40,083 nt of DNA from an uncultured Muribaculaceae bacterium (GTDB lineage: Bacteria > Bacteroidota > Bacteroidia > Bacteroidales > Muribaculaceae), in assembly GCA_910578305.1 (NCBI GenBank), contig CAJTQH010000002.1:1-40083 (forward strand), given 5' to 3'. The position numbers were made by a program, and so were the translations under genes. The notes beneath the pieces were generated by a model. It was not told the origin of the DNA. It was given only the letters and a program-made list of their open reading frames with translations, and ran no database searches. Position 1 is the stretch's first letter. Each line of letters starts with the position of its first letter. Shown piece by piece: positions 8,398 to 16,296 of the stretch.

Positions 8398-9144
8398 ATG
8401 GAATATTTCAACAGAGTGGAACGCCTGTTAGGATCGGGCACAATGACTTTTCTGGAACAGACCAGCGTAATAATATTCGGAGTTGGAGGTGTGGGCAGTT
8501 GGACCGCAGAGGCTCTTGTAAGGAGCGGAGTGAGTCATATCACCATAGTCGACGCCGATGTTGTAGCAGCTACCAACATAAACCGCCAGCTAATGGCCAC
8601 ATCCGCCACCATCGGAAAACCGAAAGTCGATGTGTTACGCGACAGATTGCTCGAGATCAACCCTCAGGCCGAAATAACATCTGTATATAAAATGTATGAT
8701 GCGGAAACAGCTGGCGAATTCAATCTGTCAGACTATGACTATGTAGTCGATGCCATAGACTCACTATCGGCGAAAGCCCTACTTATATTAAATACCTGCA
8801 ACTCACATGCACGACTGCTGTCTTCAATGGGAGCCGCGCTGAAACTCGACCCCACACGTGTAAAAGTAGCCGAATTCTGGAATGTAAAAGGATGCCCGCT
8901 TGCAGCTGCATTGCGCCGGCGTTTCAAAAAGACAGGTATAATGCCACGAAAAAAATTCAAGTGCGCCTATTCAGATGAGTTATTGACAAACCAAGGCAAA
9001 ACAGCCACCGAAGACACAGCGAAATCATATGGGAAAATAGCCATAAACGGAGCCTTATGCCACATAACTGCAATTTTCGGGCTTACACTTGCCGGATTGA
9101 TTGTTCAGGACATCAACTTAAAGAGTCGGCAGGCACAAACTTAG
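8398..9144 (+). CDS. tcdA: tRNA threonylcarbamoyladenosine dehydratase (TcdA/YgdL)
   Basis: The 248-residue ThiF/MoeB/E1-like protein starts MEYFNRVERLLG. The ATP-binding Rossmann motif is 'VIIFGVGGVGSWTAEALVRSG' at about residues 24-44, and 'DADVVAATNINRQ' holds the conserved Asp and Arg. 'GKPKVDVLRDRLLEINP' and 'DYVVDAIDSLSAK' complete the TcdA pattern. TcdA uses ATP to cyclise t6A37 to ct6A in ANN-decoding tRNAs. It is probably co-transcribed with the NlpC/P60 gene, and its 3' end overlaps the convergent lipoprotein gene by 32 bases. Confidence 0.93.
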   Translation: MEYFNRVERLLGSGTMTFLEQTSVIIFGVGGVGSWTAEALVRSGVSHITIVDADVVAATNINRQLMATSATIGKPKVDVLRDRLLEINPQAEITSVYKMYDAETAGEFNLSDYDYVVDAIDSLSAKALLILNTCNSHARLLSSMGAALKLDPTRVKVAEFWNVKGCPLAAALRRRFKKTGIMPRKKFKCAYSDELLTNQGKTATEDTAKSYGKIAINGALCHITAIFGLTLAGLIVQDINLKSRQAQT

Positions 9145-9628
9145 TGGAATCAGACGAGATCGCCATACTGTCCGTTTTGACCTCCTCTGCAACTATAACT
9201 CCCGAAGCATCATCATAATCAGTAAGACGTCCGGCATAGACATCGTAAGTCTTGGCGAGATCAACCCCTTTTTCCGACCGGATCTTATCTACTGCCGCGC
9301 GAAAATCACTGCCATGATTGCTCAATACAATATCATACACATCCCGGAACTTACGCATGGTCTCCCATCTCTTGCCGCCTCTCGACTCATTGACTATGTC
9401 AGCATAATACATCAGCACACCCACAGCTTGTCCGGGCTGAAGTTCATCTATCGCATTCACAGCCAGACTGTCAAGCTGCCTTTGAGTCAGTTTAGACACC
9501 CCGTGCTCATAATCCGCTATCTCTATATCCTCATCGGACCTAGTGACTTCCACCGTTACATTGTCAGATTTTTTTCCACATCCGGCAACAATAAACATTG
9601 ACGTAAGAACAAGAGCCAAATATCGCAT
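9113..9628 (-). CDS. Small lipoprotein of unknown function
   Basis: I chose the ATG at 9628 (MRYLALVLTSMFIVAGCGKK), which gives a compact lipoprotein signal with Cys17 in the lipobox VAGC. An in-frame ATG 12 bases earlier (9640) is also possible. The ATG at 9688 lies upstream of the promoter box at 9670-9677 and is therefore unlikely. The mature part (about 155 residues) is acidic and mostly helical in appearance ('SKLTQRQLDSLAVNAIDEL', 'GKRWETMRKFRDVYDIVLSN') with a Ser/Asp-rich tail. I recognise no family. The 3' end overlaps tcdA by 32 bases on the opposite strand. Confidence 0.8.
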   Translation of the reverse strand: MRYLALVLTSMFIVAGCGKKSDNVTVEVTRSDEDIEIADYEHGVSKLTQRQLDSLAVNAIDELQPGQAVGVLMYYADIVNESRGGKRWETMRKFRDVYDIVLSNHGSDFRAAVDKIRSEKGVDLAKTYDVYAGRLTDYDDASGVIVAEEVKTDSMAISSDSTKFVPADSLS

Positions 9629-9669
9629 TGATAAAAACATAATATTAATACTCAAATAATAAGTGCATG

Positions 9670-9677
9670 CAAATTTA
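9670..9677 (-). promoter_or_regulatory. Promoter -7 box TAAATTTG for the lipoprotein gene
   Basis: The minus strand reads TAAATTTG, 41 bases before the ATG at 9628. It excludes the 9688 start. The -33 element is unclear. Confidence 0.55.
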
Positions 9678-9727
9678 GTGAAAAACATTGACTTACCGAC
9701 ATCCCCTTAAAATTAAATCCCACAGAT

Positions 9728-9759
9728 ATTGCATATTTGATAGAATATATGTAATTTTG
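9728..9759 (+). promoter_or_regulatory. tRNA-Pro promoter
   Basis: ATTG (9728-9731), a 20-base spacer and TAATTTTG (9752-9759) resemble TTTG-N20-TAnnTTTG with one mismatch in the -33 box. The tRNA starts 45 bases further on. Confidence 0.65.
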
Positions 9760-9804
9760 CAACGCAAATACGGTGAGCCTCCGCTATGATGGCGGGCACC
9801 TATT

Positions 9805-9881
9805 CGGGGCGTAGCGCAGTCCGGTAGCGCACCTGGTTTGGGACCAGGTGGTCGCAGGTTCGAATCCTGTCACCCCGACCA
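9805..9881 (+). tRNA. tRNA-Pro (anticodon TGG)
   Basis: The 77 bases include an encoded CCA (9879-9881). The anticodon stem-loop CCTGG-TTTGGGA-CCAGG gives anticodon TGG, and the T-loop contains GTTCGAATC. The acceptor stem CGGGGCG/CACCCCG pairs except for one C:A mismatch at position 6:67. The unpaired first base C1:G72 and A73 are usual for bacterial tRNA-Pro. Confidence 0.95.
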
Positions 9882-9891
9882 CAAAACACCT

Positions 9892-9927
9892 AACAGCCCG
9901 CAAATCACAGATTTACGGGCTGTTTTC
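9892..9927 (+). terminator. tRNA-Pro terminator
   Basis: A 15-base stem with one mismatch (9892-9906 against 9910-9924) has a 3-base loop and is followed by TTC. The 3' arm ends in T residues. The remaining spacer to 10191 holds no convincing gene; it has a 7-bp perfect hairpin at 10079-10098 (AAACTCC/GGAGTTT) of unknown role. Confidence 0.75.
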
Positions 9928-10191
9928 AAAATCAGACGGGACAGAAACGGGACAAGACGTTTCATAAACCGAAGTTGAACGTAGCATTATTTATGCCGAT
10001 CAGGCCACTAAATAATGTTAAAAAAATGTGTTTGTCAACGAACCATACTCCTGAAAATAGGAGGACAATAGTGCAGCCAAACTCCTTTAATGGAGTTTAC
10101 TCGGTGCTTCAATTTACGCCACCGGTATACCGTGAATCCAAAAGCAACTCGTACATCGAATTTTATGCCTATGCCCCTGAAATAGGTAAAA

Positions 10192-10207
10192 TAATTTTGT
10201 ACTTTTG
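10192..10207 (+). promoter_or_regulatory. Two adjacent -7 boxes before the LTA-synthase-like gene
   Basis: TAATTTTG (10192-10199) is followed at once by TACTTTTG (10200-10207). Either would start transcription within about ten bases of the ATG at 10215, giving a very short or absent leader. Confidence 0.5.
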
Positions 10208-10214
10208 TTGAGAT

Positions 10215-11936
10215 ATGACACCTCCACCTATCAAAAGTAGATCCGCAACATCATTCGTGACAGCGTCCGTTGCAGTCACTGCGCTTTCTATAATGCTGTT
10301 TAAAGCCGAAGTGTTACCTCAAGGCGCCTTGAGCATGCTCACCATGACATGGACATCAGTCACAGACTCGGCTCTCTTGTTCCTTCCATTTTTATGGATC
10401 AGACCGGAATGGCGCTGGTCTTTTGTAGCGGCATTGTCGGCAGCCGTACTTCTTATATATATCAACATTGTCTATTCACGCAATTTTACCGACATCATTC
10501 CGGCCGGAATGTATAGCATAGAGTATGCCGGCAACGAGTTTGTTGTCCGAAGCTTCTTGGACTCAGTGCGTCTTTACGATCTATTCTGGCTTTTTCTGCC
10601 GCTTGTTGCCGCCGACATTGTCATATCGTGTCACGAAAATGGCAAAGCAGATCGTAGATTAAGATTTTACTACGCATCTACATGCCTTATACTTCTTATC
10701 GGCTCCCTGGTTATCGGACTTCGACGCACCTCCATCGAATACAAGACCGGCTTTCGTGATACCATAGCGCAATATGCTGAAAACTGGAATATGCAGCTAA
10801 GCTGGCTTGCCAAACTTCGCGACTATGGATTCACAGGTTATAGCATAAAGATACTCACCGAAAATCTGCAAAGCAACCACACACTCACCCCTCTGGAGTC
10901 GGATATGATTGCCGATGCACTCAAAGCTCCGGCCGACTCTCTGCCACAATGTCATGCCGACATATTAAGCCACAACTCTCAATGCAATCTGGTGCTAATC
11001 ATAGTGGAATCTTTGAGCAGTTCGGTACTCGACCTGCCATACATTAATTCGGTAGCTCCCACACTTACATCAATACTTGCCGACTCTACCGTCATACGTG
11101 CCCCAAAACTCAAAGTACTTGCCGGAGCGGGACGATCATCCGACGGGCAGTTCATCATCAACACGGGATTGCTTCCGCTTCGACACGAAGCGTTTGTCTC
11201 ACGTTATGCGTCGGCCGACTATCCGTCACTACCCAAAGCGCTGATTCATCATTTTTCCGCCGAGATCATAAGCGAACCTCGCTCTTTATGGAGTCACGGA
11301 CTTACGTCACTCAGCTATGGATACGACTCATTGACCGACAATGTGGCTCCTTCATCCACACTTAATCGCGACAGTATAATATTCAACCGAGCATCCGATT
11401 TTATTCAATCTTGCCCACGACCTTTCTGCATACTCATATCAACAGTGTCAATGCACGATCCATATCAGAATCCAGATGTCTCCGTTAATCCGGAGATCGA
11501 ACGAGCCATTCCGCCGAACATCGATCCGCGCGACCGAAACTATCTGCTACGACTCGCTCACTTCGACGAATCACTTGCCGGATTCATACGGTTTCTTGAA
11601 AACAGCGACCTGTTTGACAACAGCGTGATCGTCATAACCGGCGACCATGAGATTCGCCACAATTGCATATCACCAATGCTTGCCGACTATCATACACCTC
11701 TGTTTATCATCAACTCCGGCATAGGAAAACTCGTCTCAGACACAACGGCCACACAGGCCGACATATTCCCTACCATACTTGATGTGATGTCGGTCGATTC
11801 ATACCGATCTGATCCGCAATCAGCCCGCCAATATCGCGGACTCGGCTCAAGCCTGCTCCGCACTCCGCGACGACCATTGTCCGACAAAACATGGCATGCT
11901 TCCGAACTGATGATCCGTAGCCGCTACTTCGACTGA
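10215..11936 (+). CDS. LTA-synthase-like membrane phosphotransferase (alkaline phosphatase superfamily)
   Basis: The protein has 573 residues. The N-terminal part has about four to five hydrophobic segments between residues 12 and 180. The periplasmic catalytic domain from about residue 255 has the metal-site Glu265 (IIVESLSS), a nucleophile region 'GAGRSSDGQF' with Ser308 where LtaS has Thr, and Asp477-His478 in 'VITGDHEIRHN'. Family members move phosphoglycerol or phosphoethanolamine groups from lipids to glycan or lipid acceptors outside the cytoplasmic membrane. In a Bacteroidota cell true LTA is absent, so the acceptor is probably an envelope glycan or lipid; this is inference. It is transcribed alone. 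Confidence 0.88.
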   Translation: MTPPPIKSRSATSFVTASVAVTALSIMLFKAEVLPQGALSMLTMTWTSVTDSALLFLPFLWIRPEWRWSFVAALSAAVLLIYINIVYSRNFTDIIPAGMYSIEYAGNEFVVRSFLDSVRLYDLFWLFLPLVAADIVISCHENGKADRRLRFYYASTCLILLIGSLVIGLRRTSIEYKTGFRDTIAQYAENWNMQLSWLAKLRDYGFTGYSIKILTENLQSNHTLTPLESDMIADALKAPADSLPQCHADILSHNSQCNLVLIIVESLSSSVLDLPYINSVAPTLTSILADSTVIRAPKLKVLAGAGRSSDGQFIINTGLLPLRHEAFVSRYASADYPSLPKALIHHFSAEIISEPRSLWSHGLTSLSYGYDSLTDNVAPSSTLNRDSIIFNRASDFIQSCPRPFCILISTVSMHDPYQNPDVSVNPEIERAIPPNIDPRDRNYLLRLAHFDESLAGFIRFLENSDLFDNSVIVITGDHEIRHNCISPMLADYHTPLFIINSGIGKLVSDTTATQADIFPTILDVMSVDSYRSDPQSARQYRGLGSSLLRTPRRPLSDKTWHASELMIRSRYFD

Positions 11937-12048
11937 CGCACTTCACATTCAGCACATTAGCGTGGTAACCTTTATCATCAGTATCGATGTTGATTGATTA
12001 TACGGCATTCATCAGACTTCCGTCCATACAATTACCTATATTACAATC

Positions 12049-12434
12049 ATGAAAGCCAAATCAAACGCTCATATAACCCCGCATCGTCAGACGATGGATT
12101 CCGGACATTCATTGACCACCTATGGCCTCGTGGATTAAGACATGGCAATTTCCACTATAACTTATGGGCAAAAACATAGCACCTCAATGACATCCGCTAC
12201 TGGTTTCATGCCGATCCTATCAACCGTTGGGCCGCATTCAAAAGCCGATATACCGCAGAACTAAACCAGTCGGAGACTTTTATGAAATTCAGACAGCTGA
12301 TACAGCCCCATGACATCGTGATACTTCCATATAACCCTCACGACAACAAACACAACAATACCGTTGTAATGGCAAATATGATCGAAACAAAAAAATTAAC
12401 GAACATCCATACAAGTAGAGAGGCGGATTCATAA
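12049..12434 (+). pseudogene. DUF488 family protein, broken
   Basis: The conceptual reading is 'IKRSYNPASSDDGFRTF', 'IDHLWPRGL', 'NLWAKT*', then 'IRYWFHADPINRWAAFKSRY' and 'PHDNKHNNTVV', a close match to the DUF488 pattern (KR.YDP.S.DDG.R.L.DRLWPRG, W.K, W..F...Y, H.NN..VL). An in-frame TAG at 12177-12179 follows WAK. A shift into the next frame at the A run reads K-N-I-A-P, which is the family's expected sequence, so two small deletions there cancel each other but leave the stop. The likely original ATG at 12049 is one base out of frame with the rest, implying a third small deletion just after the start. DUF488 has no settled function. Confidence 0.85.
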
Positions 12435-12449
12435 AAATCCGCCTCTCTA
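12416..12449 (-). terminator. fabF hairpin terminator
   Basis: A perfect 14-bp stem (12416-12429 against 12436-12449) with a 6-base loop lies 20 bases past the fabF stop. It is symmetrical and overlaps the end of the DUF488 pseudogene, so it may act in both directions. There is no long T tract. Confidence 0.7.
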
Positions 12450-12468
12450 TCATATATGGAGAAAAATA

Positions 12469-13737
12469 TTATTCTTCATACTTCTTCACTATCACGGTAG
12501 CGTTGTGTCCGCCGAAGCCGAAAGCATTCGAAAGAGCGGCACGTACTGTACGCTGTTGAGCCTTGTTGAAAGTGAAGTTCAAGTTGTAGTCAATGTTTTC
12601 ATCATCATCGCCCTCAGCATGATTGATTGTGGGAGGCACTATATCCTCTTCCACTGCCTTGATGCTGAACATAGCTTCAAGTGCGCCGGTAGCTCCGAGA
12701 AGGTGACCGGTCATAGACTTGGTAGAGCTGATATTAAGCTTGTAGGCCGCATCACCGAATAGTTCTACGATAGCCTTTATTTCCGACACATCACCCACAG
12801 GAGTAGATGTTCCATGCACATTGATATAGTCGATATCTTCGGGCTTCATACCAGCATCGTCAAGAGCCATCTGCATTGAGAGTTTGGCGCCCAGACCATC
12901 GGGGTGAGTGGCAGTGAGATGATAGGCATCGGCCGACATGCCTCCGCCTACGACTTCAGCATAGATCTTGGCACCACGAGCCTTAGCGTGTTCGAGTTCC
13001 TCAAGCACAAGCACAGCCGAACCCTCTCCCATTACAAAACCGTCGCGAGACTTGCTGAACGGACGAGATGCAGTCTCGGGGCTATCATTGCGTGTCGACA
13101 GAGCGTGCATTGAGTTAAAGCCACCGACACCGGCAGGATATATAGCAGCTTCAGCACCTCCGGTCACAAACACATCTGCTTTTCCGAGACGGATGTAGTT
13201 GAATGCGTCAATTATAGCATTGTTCGATGAAGCACATGCCGATACCACTCCATAGTTGGGTCCGTGATAGCCATACTCCATAGAAATATGACCCGATGCA
13301 ATATCGGCAATCATCTTCGGTATGAAGAAAGGATTGTATTTGGGGCCGTTTTCTTTGTTAAGCGCGTAATATCCGGCCTCTTCCTCAAAGGTATGCAGAC
13401 CGCCTATACCGGCCGCCACAATCACACCCACACGGTTGCGATCCAGATTCTCAGTATTCTCAATACCGCTGTCGGCAACGGCCTGCTTGGCGGCAACAAG
13501 CGCATACTGCGCATAAAGGTCAAGCGTACGGAGCTTCTTGCGGTCAGGAATGTGCTCTGCAGCATTAAAATTCTTCACTTCGCAGGCAAACTGGGTCTTA
13601 AACAGCGAAGCATCGAAATGAGTGATCGGCGCGGCACCGCTCTTACCGGCTTTGGCAGCTTCCCAGGTGGAGGCCACGTCATTGCCCAGCGGAGTGATGG
13701 CACCAAGACCTGTCACTACTACTCTTTTTAATTCCAT
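12469..13737 (-). CDS. fabF: 3-oxoacyl-ACP synthase II
   Basis: The 422-residue thiolase-fold condensing enzyme elongates fatty acids by joining malonyl-ACP to acyl-ACP. It has nucleophile Cys168 in 'VVSACASSNNAI', His308 in 'INVHGTSTPVGD' and His345 in 'SMTGHLLGATGALEA', the Cys-His-His triad of the FabF/FabB family. It starts MELKRVVVTGLGAITPLGN, the usual FabF N-terminus. It follows acpP by 72 bases on the same strand without a clear promoter of its own, so the two form the conserved acpP-fabF operon. Confidence 0.98.
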   Translation of the reverse strand: MELKRVVVTGLGAITPLGNDVASTWEAAKAGKSGAAPITHFDASLFKTQFACEVKNFNAAEHIPDRKKLRTLDLYAQYALVAAKQAVADSGIENTENLDRNRVGVIVAAGIGGLHTFEEEAGYYALNKENGPKYNPFFIPKMIADIASGHISMEYGYHGPNYGVVSACASSNNAIIDAFNYIRLGKADVFVTGGAEAAIYPAGVGGFNSMHALSTRNDSPETASRPFSKSRDGFVMGEGSAVLVLEELEHAKARGAKIYAEVVGGGMSADAYHLTATHPDGLGAKLSMQMALDDAGMKPEDIDYINVHGTSTPVGDVSEIKAIVELFGDAAYKLNISSTKSMTGHLLGATGALEAMFSIKAVEEDIVPPTINHAEGDDDENIDYNLNFTFNKAQQRTVRAALSNAFGFGGHNATVIVKKYEE

Positions 13738-13809
13738 TCTTTGTTATAGAGCAAATAATATAAGCGTATTAAAAGAGGAGAGAAGAGATGCTCGGACTCA
13801 AGTGGTCAC

Positions 13810-14046
13810 TTAAGCCTTTGCGGCCTCAATGTAAGCAACAGCGTCACCTACAGTGGCAATGCTTTCAGCCTTATCATCGGGAATAGTGATGCCGAATTCT
13901 TTCTCAAACTCCATGATGAGTTCTACGGTGTCAAGGCTATCTGCGCCGAGATCGGTGGTGAAAGATGCAGCTTCAGTTACTTCGTTTTCGTCTACACCAA
14001 GTTTGTCAACGATGATAGCTTTAACGCGATTTGCAATTTCTGACAT
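13810..14046 (-). CDS. acpP: Acyl carrier protein
   Basis: The 78-residue acidic four-helix protein has the phosphopantetheine attachment site Ser37 in 'LGADSLDTVELIMEFEKEFG'. It carries growing acyl chains for fatty acid synthesis, including those used by FabF encoded just downstream. Length and sequence are entirely typical. A strong promoter lies 40 bases upstream. Confidence 0.98.
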   Translation of the reverse strand: MSEIANRVKAIIVDKLGVDENEVTEAASFTTDLGADSLDTVELIMEFEKEFGITIPDDKAESIATVGDAVAYIEAAKA

Positions 14047-14085
14047 AGTTTTAATATTTAAAAATTAATAAATCATTTTGCGATG

Positions 14086-14118
14086 CAAAGATAAGCATTT
14101 ATAATACAATAATTCAAA
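14086..14118 (-). promoter_or_regulatory. acpP-fabF promoter
   Basis: On the minus strand TTTG (plus 14115-14118), a 21-base spacer and TATCTTTG (plus 14086-14093) match the Bacteroidota promoter. The leader would be about 33 bases. Confidence 0.82.
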
Positions 14119-14255
14119 CATTGATGTAATAAAGTTTAACTTCATTCACTTATTTTCACACATTATAGCGACAAAACTTTTTTATTTTTATGACAAACTA
14201 TAACCGACAGATTTACGTTAGTTATAAACAAGAATATTTTTTTTAACATTACAGA

Positions 14256-15116
14256 ATGAAAACATCCCGATTATTTCTGAGCGCAGCCACCATAGCGCTG
14301 ATGACTTCCGCGTATTCCTGTGGCAATGGTAATGGATCGGCCAATGATACCGACTCCATCATTTCCAGCATGAAAATGACTATGGACATCAAAAGCGCAA
14401 GCCGCAATTTCAAAATAAAATCATTTGATCCTGAATTTGAATGCTATCTCACAATATCCGCCGATGTCCAATGGCCTACATCAATAGGAGCATACGACAT
14501 CTCTTCTCTTCAAGACACTCTGCTGGCCATTGCGTTTCCCGACCAGAAAATCCGAGATATCGACTCTGTGATTCTGGATTATACAGCCGATGCCAAAGCT
14601 TACGAACTTGGCGACTCGATAACAACGATATCCAATATACCCGACAACGACAACAGCAGTATCTCTATCCAGGCCAATTATTTCAACAATGTAAAAATTC
14701 AACTGACAGAGATCAACGATCAGCTCGCCACTTTCAACGTTCAGACAATCCAGTATATGGGTGGCGCACACCCAAACAGCGGATCATTTCCTTTTTCATA
14801 TGATCTTACCACAGGCAACGTCATAAACTATGACTGGCTTTTTAAAGAAGGCTCCGAGGACGACATCCTTGATGCTATCAAGAATGAAGTTGCACGCCAA
14901 CTCGACATAATGCCGGACGAACTTGCAGATATACAGATCAGCGAATTCGCAATACCCGCATCCGTATATATTCTCAACGGCTGCATTGTATTCCACTACA
15001 ACCACTACGAGGTGCTGCCCTACTCCTATGGTGCAATCGATGTGACATTATCGCCGATCTACATCTCATCCCTGCTTACCGATCAGGCTAAAGAATTGTT
15101 CAACACAGATCTCTGA
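14256..15116 (+). CDS. DUF3298 (RsiV/PdaC-type) lipoprotein
   Basis: The protein has 286 residues. A lipoprotein signal ends near Cys22 ('MTSAYSCGNGNG'). A DUF4163-like region spans about residues 45-165. The DUF3298 domain follows, with 'QYMGGAHPNSGSFPFSYDLTTGNVINYDWLF' (quoted here as separate landmarks GGAHPNSG and YDLTTG) and the C-terminal landmark 'HYNHYEVLPYSYG'. These domains occur in PdaC-type deacetylase proteins and in RsiV, which binds lysozyme; here there is no deacetylase domain. A surface or periplasmic binding role is inference. It is transcribed alone and ends at a shared hairpin before trpS. Confidence 0.85.
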   Translation: MKTSRLFLSAATIALMTSAYSCGNGNGSANDTDSIISSMKMTMDIKSASRNFKIKSFDPEFECYLTISADVQWPTSIGAYDISSLQDTLLAIAFPDQKIRDIDSVILDYTADAKAYELGDSITTISNIPDNDNSSISIQANYFNNVKIQLTEINDQLATFNVQTIQYMGGAHPNSGSFPFSYDLTTGNVINYDWLFKEGSEDDILDAIKNEVARQLDIMPDELADIQISEFAIPASVYILNGCIVFHYNHYEVLPYSYGAIDVTLSPIYISSLLTDQAKELFNTDL

Positions 15117-15140
15117 CCACAACACATTCTTAAAACAGAC

Positions 15141-15169
15141 AGAGCGCGATCCCGACGGAATCGCGCTCT
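15141..15169. terminator. Bidirectional hairpin between the DUF3298 gene and trpS
   Basis: A perfect 10-bp GC-rich stem (AGAGCGCGAT at 15141-15150, ATCGCGCTCT at 15160-15169) with a 9-base loop lies between convergent genes. The minus-strand tail is GTCTGTTTT and the plus-strand tail is TGATTTA. Confidence 0.75.
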
Positions 15170-15191
15170 TGATTTATGCGTAATGCTATTG

Positions 15192-16256
15192 TCAATAGAA
15201 TTTACGTATGCCCATGATGTCTCGCACTTCACGCAACGTAACCGACGCACGTTCACGTGCTCGTTCGGCACCCTGGCGCAACACACGAGCTATGTAAGCA
15301 TCGTCATTCTGGAGTTCAATTATACGCTCACGTATCGGCAAAGTCACTTTCAATATGTCTTCTGCAAGCTGTTTCTTCAGATCACCGTAGCGTATTGAGC
15401 AATCGGCATAGGCATCCTTGAACTGCTGAAGCACCTCGTGCGACGAGGTAAGCTCCATGAGCGAGAACAGGTTTTGCACAGGCAACGAAACAGGCGAGTT
15501 CATCTCTTTCGGGCCTTCATCTGTCATTGCTCGCATCACCTTCTTGCGAAGCACCTTCTCTTCGTCTATAAGATAGATGCAGTTGCCTTCGCTTTTGCCC
15601 ATCTTGCCCGAACCATCAAGTCCGGGTACCTTAACCGGCTTTCCGCCGAAATCAAAATTGACTGGTTCCGGGAAATAATCCACACCATAGAACGAGTTGA
15701 AACGACGAGCAAAACGACGTGTCAGCTCAAGATGCTGCTCCTGATCCTTGCCCACAGGCACTTTATGAGCCTTTTGTATCAGAATATCGACCGCCATAAG
15801 CGTGGGATAGGTAAGCAGACCGGCATTGACACGCTTGTTCGTTTCATTGCCTATTATTTCATGTTCTATGTCCTCGCTGTCGCTCTTTATTCCGAGAGCC
15901 TTGCGAGCCTTGTCTTTAAACGAAGCCGTACGCATCAGTTCTCCAATACCGACATGCATGTTCAGGAGCAGATACATTTCCGACACTTCAGGGACATCAC
16001 TCTGCACGAATATTGTCGACTTTTCCGGATCAAGTCCCGCAGCCAGATATTCTGTCACAATGTTCTTCACATTTGCATGAAGCTGATCAGGATCCGGATT
16101 GGTTGTCAGCGCATGAAGATCGGCGATAAAAAACAGATTGTCGTATTTCTCATCATCCTGCATGCGCAGAAATTTCGACAAAGCTCCGTAGTAATTGCCC
16201 AGGTGCAGGTTTCCCGTCGCGCGGATACCACTGAGCACTATTTCCTTATTATCCAT
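15192..16256 (-). CDS. trpS: Tryptophanyl-tRNA synthetase
   Basis: This 354-residue class I synthetase charges tRNA-Trp. The HIGH-type motif is 'GNLHLGNYYG' with His18, and the KMSKS-type motif is 'GKMGKSEGN' (Lys218 to Ser222). It has 'HVGIGELMRT' and 'VDILIQKAHKVPVGKDQEQH', which line the substrate pocket in bacterial TrpRS. It lies 40 bases downstream of a small barrel gene on the same strand; no separate promoter is evident, so read-through from that gene is likely. Confidence 0.98.
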   Translation of the reverse strand: MDNKEIVLSGIRATGNLHLGNYYGALSKFLRMQDDEKYDNLFFIADLHALTTNPDPDQLHANVKNIVTEYLAAGLDPEKSTIFVQSDVPEVSEMYLLLNMHVGIGELMRTASFKDKARKALGIKSDSEDIEHEIIGNETNKRVNAGLLTYPTLMAVDILIQKAHKVPVGKDQEQHLELTRRFARRFNSFYGVDYFPEPVNFDFGGKPVKVPGLDGSGKMGKSEGNCIYLIDEEKVLRKKVMRAMTDEGPKEMNSPVSLPVQNLFSLMELTSSHEVLQQFKDAYADCSIRYGDLKKQLAEDILKVTLPIRERIIELQNDDAYIARVLRQGAERARERASVTLREVRDIMGIRKFY

Positions 16257-16296
16257 AAATCTTGTTTATATATGAATCTGTATGATTTGTTTGTTA

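Noticed and set aside
9975..10211. 78-residue plus-strand frame between tRNA-Pro and the LTA-synthase-like gene
   Set aside because: It has no promoter or signal, contains a 7-bp hairpin (10079-10098), runs into the promoter boxes at 10192-10207, and its composition is not protein-like.
13264..13731. 155-residue plus-strand frame opposite fabF, and similar long frames opposite aspS, trpS and S41
   Set aside because: They are antisense shadows of strongly coding genes with no promoter, start context or family signature of their own.
16257..16296. Separate trpS promoter
   Set aside because: The TAGATTTTG on the minus strand near the barrel stop has one base too many for TAnnTTTG, so a shared transcript with the barrel gene is more likely.
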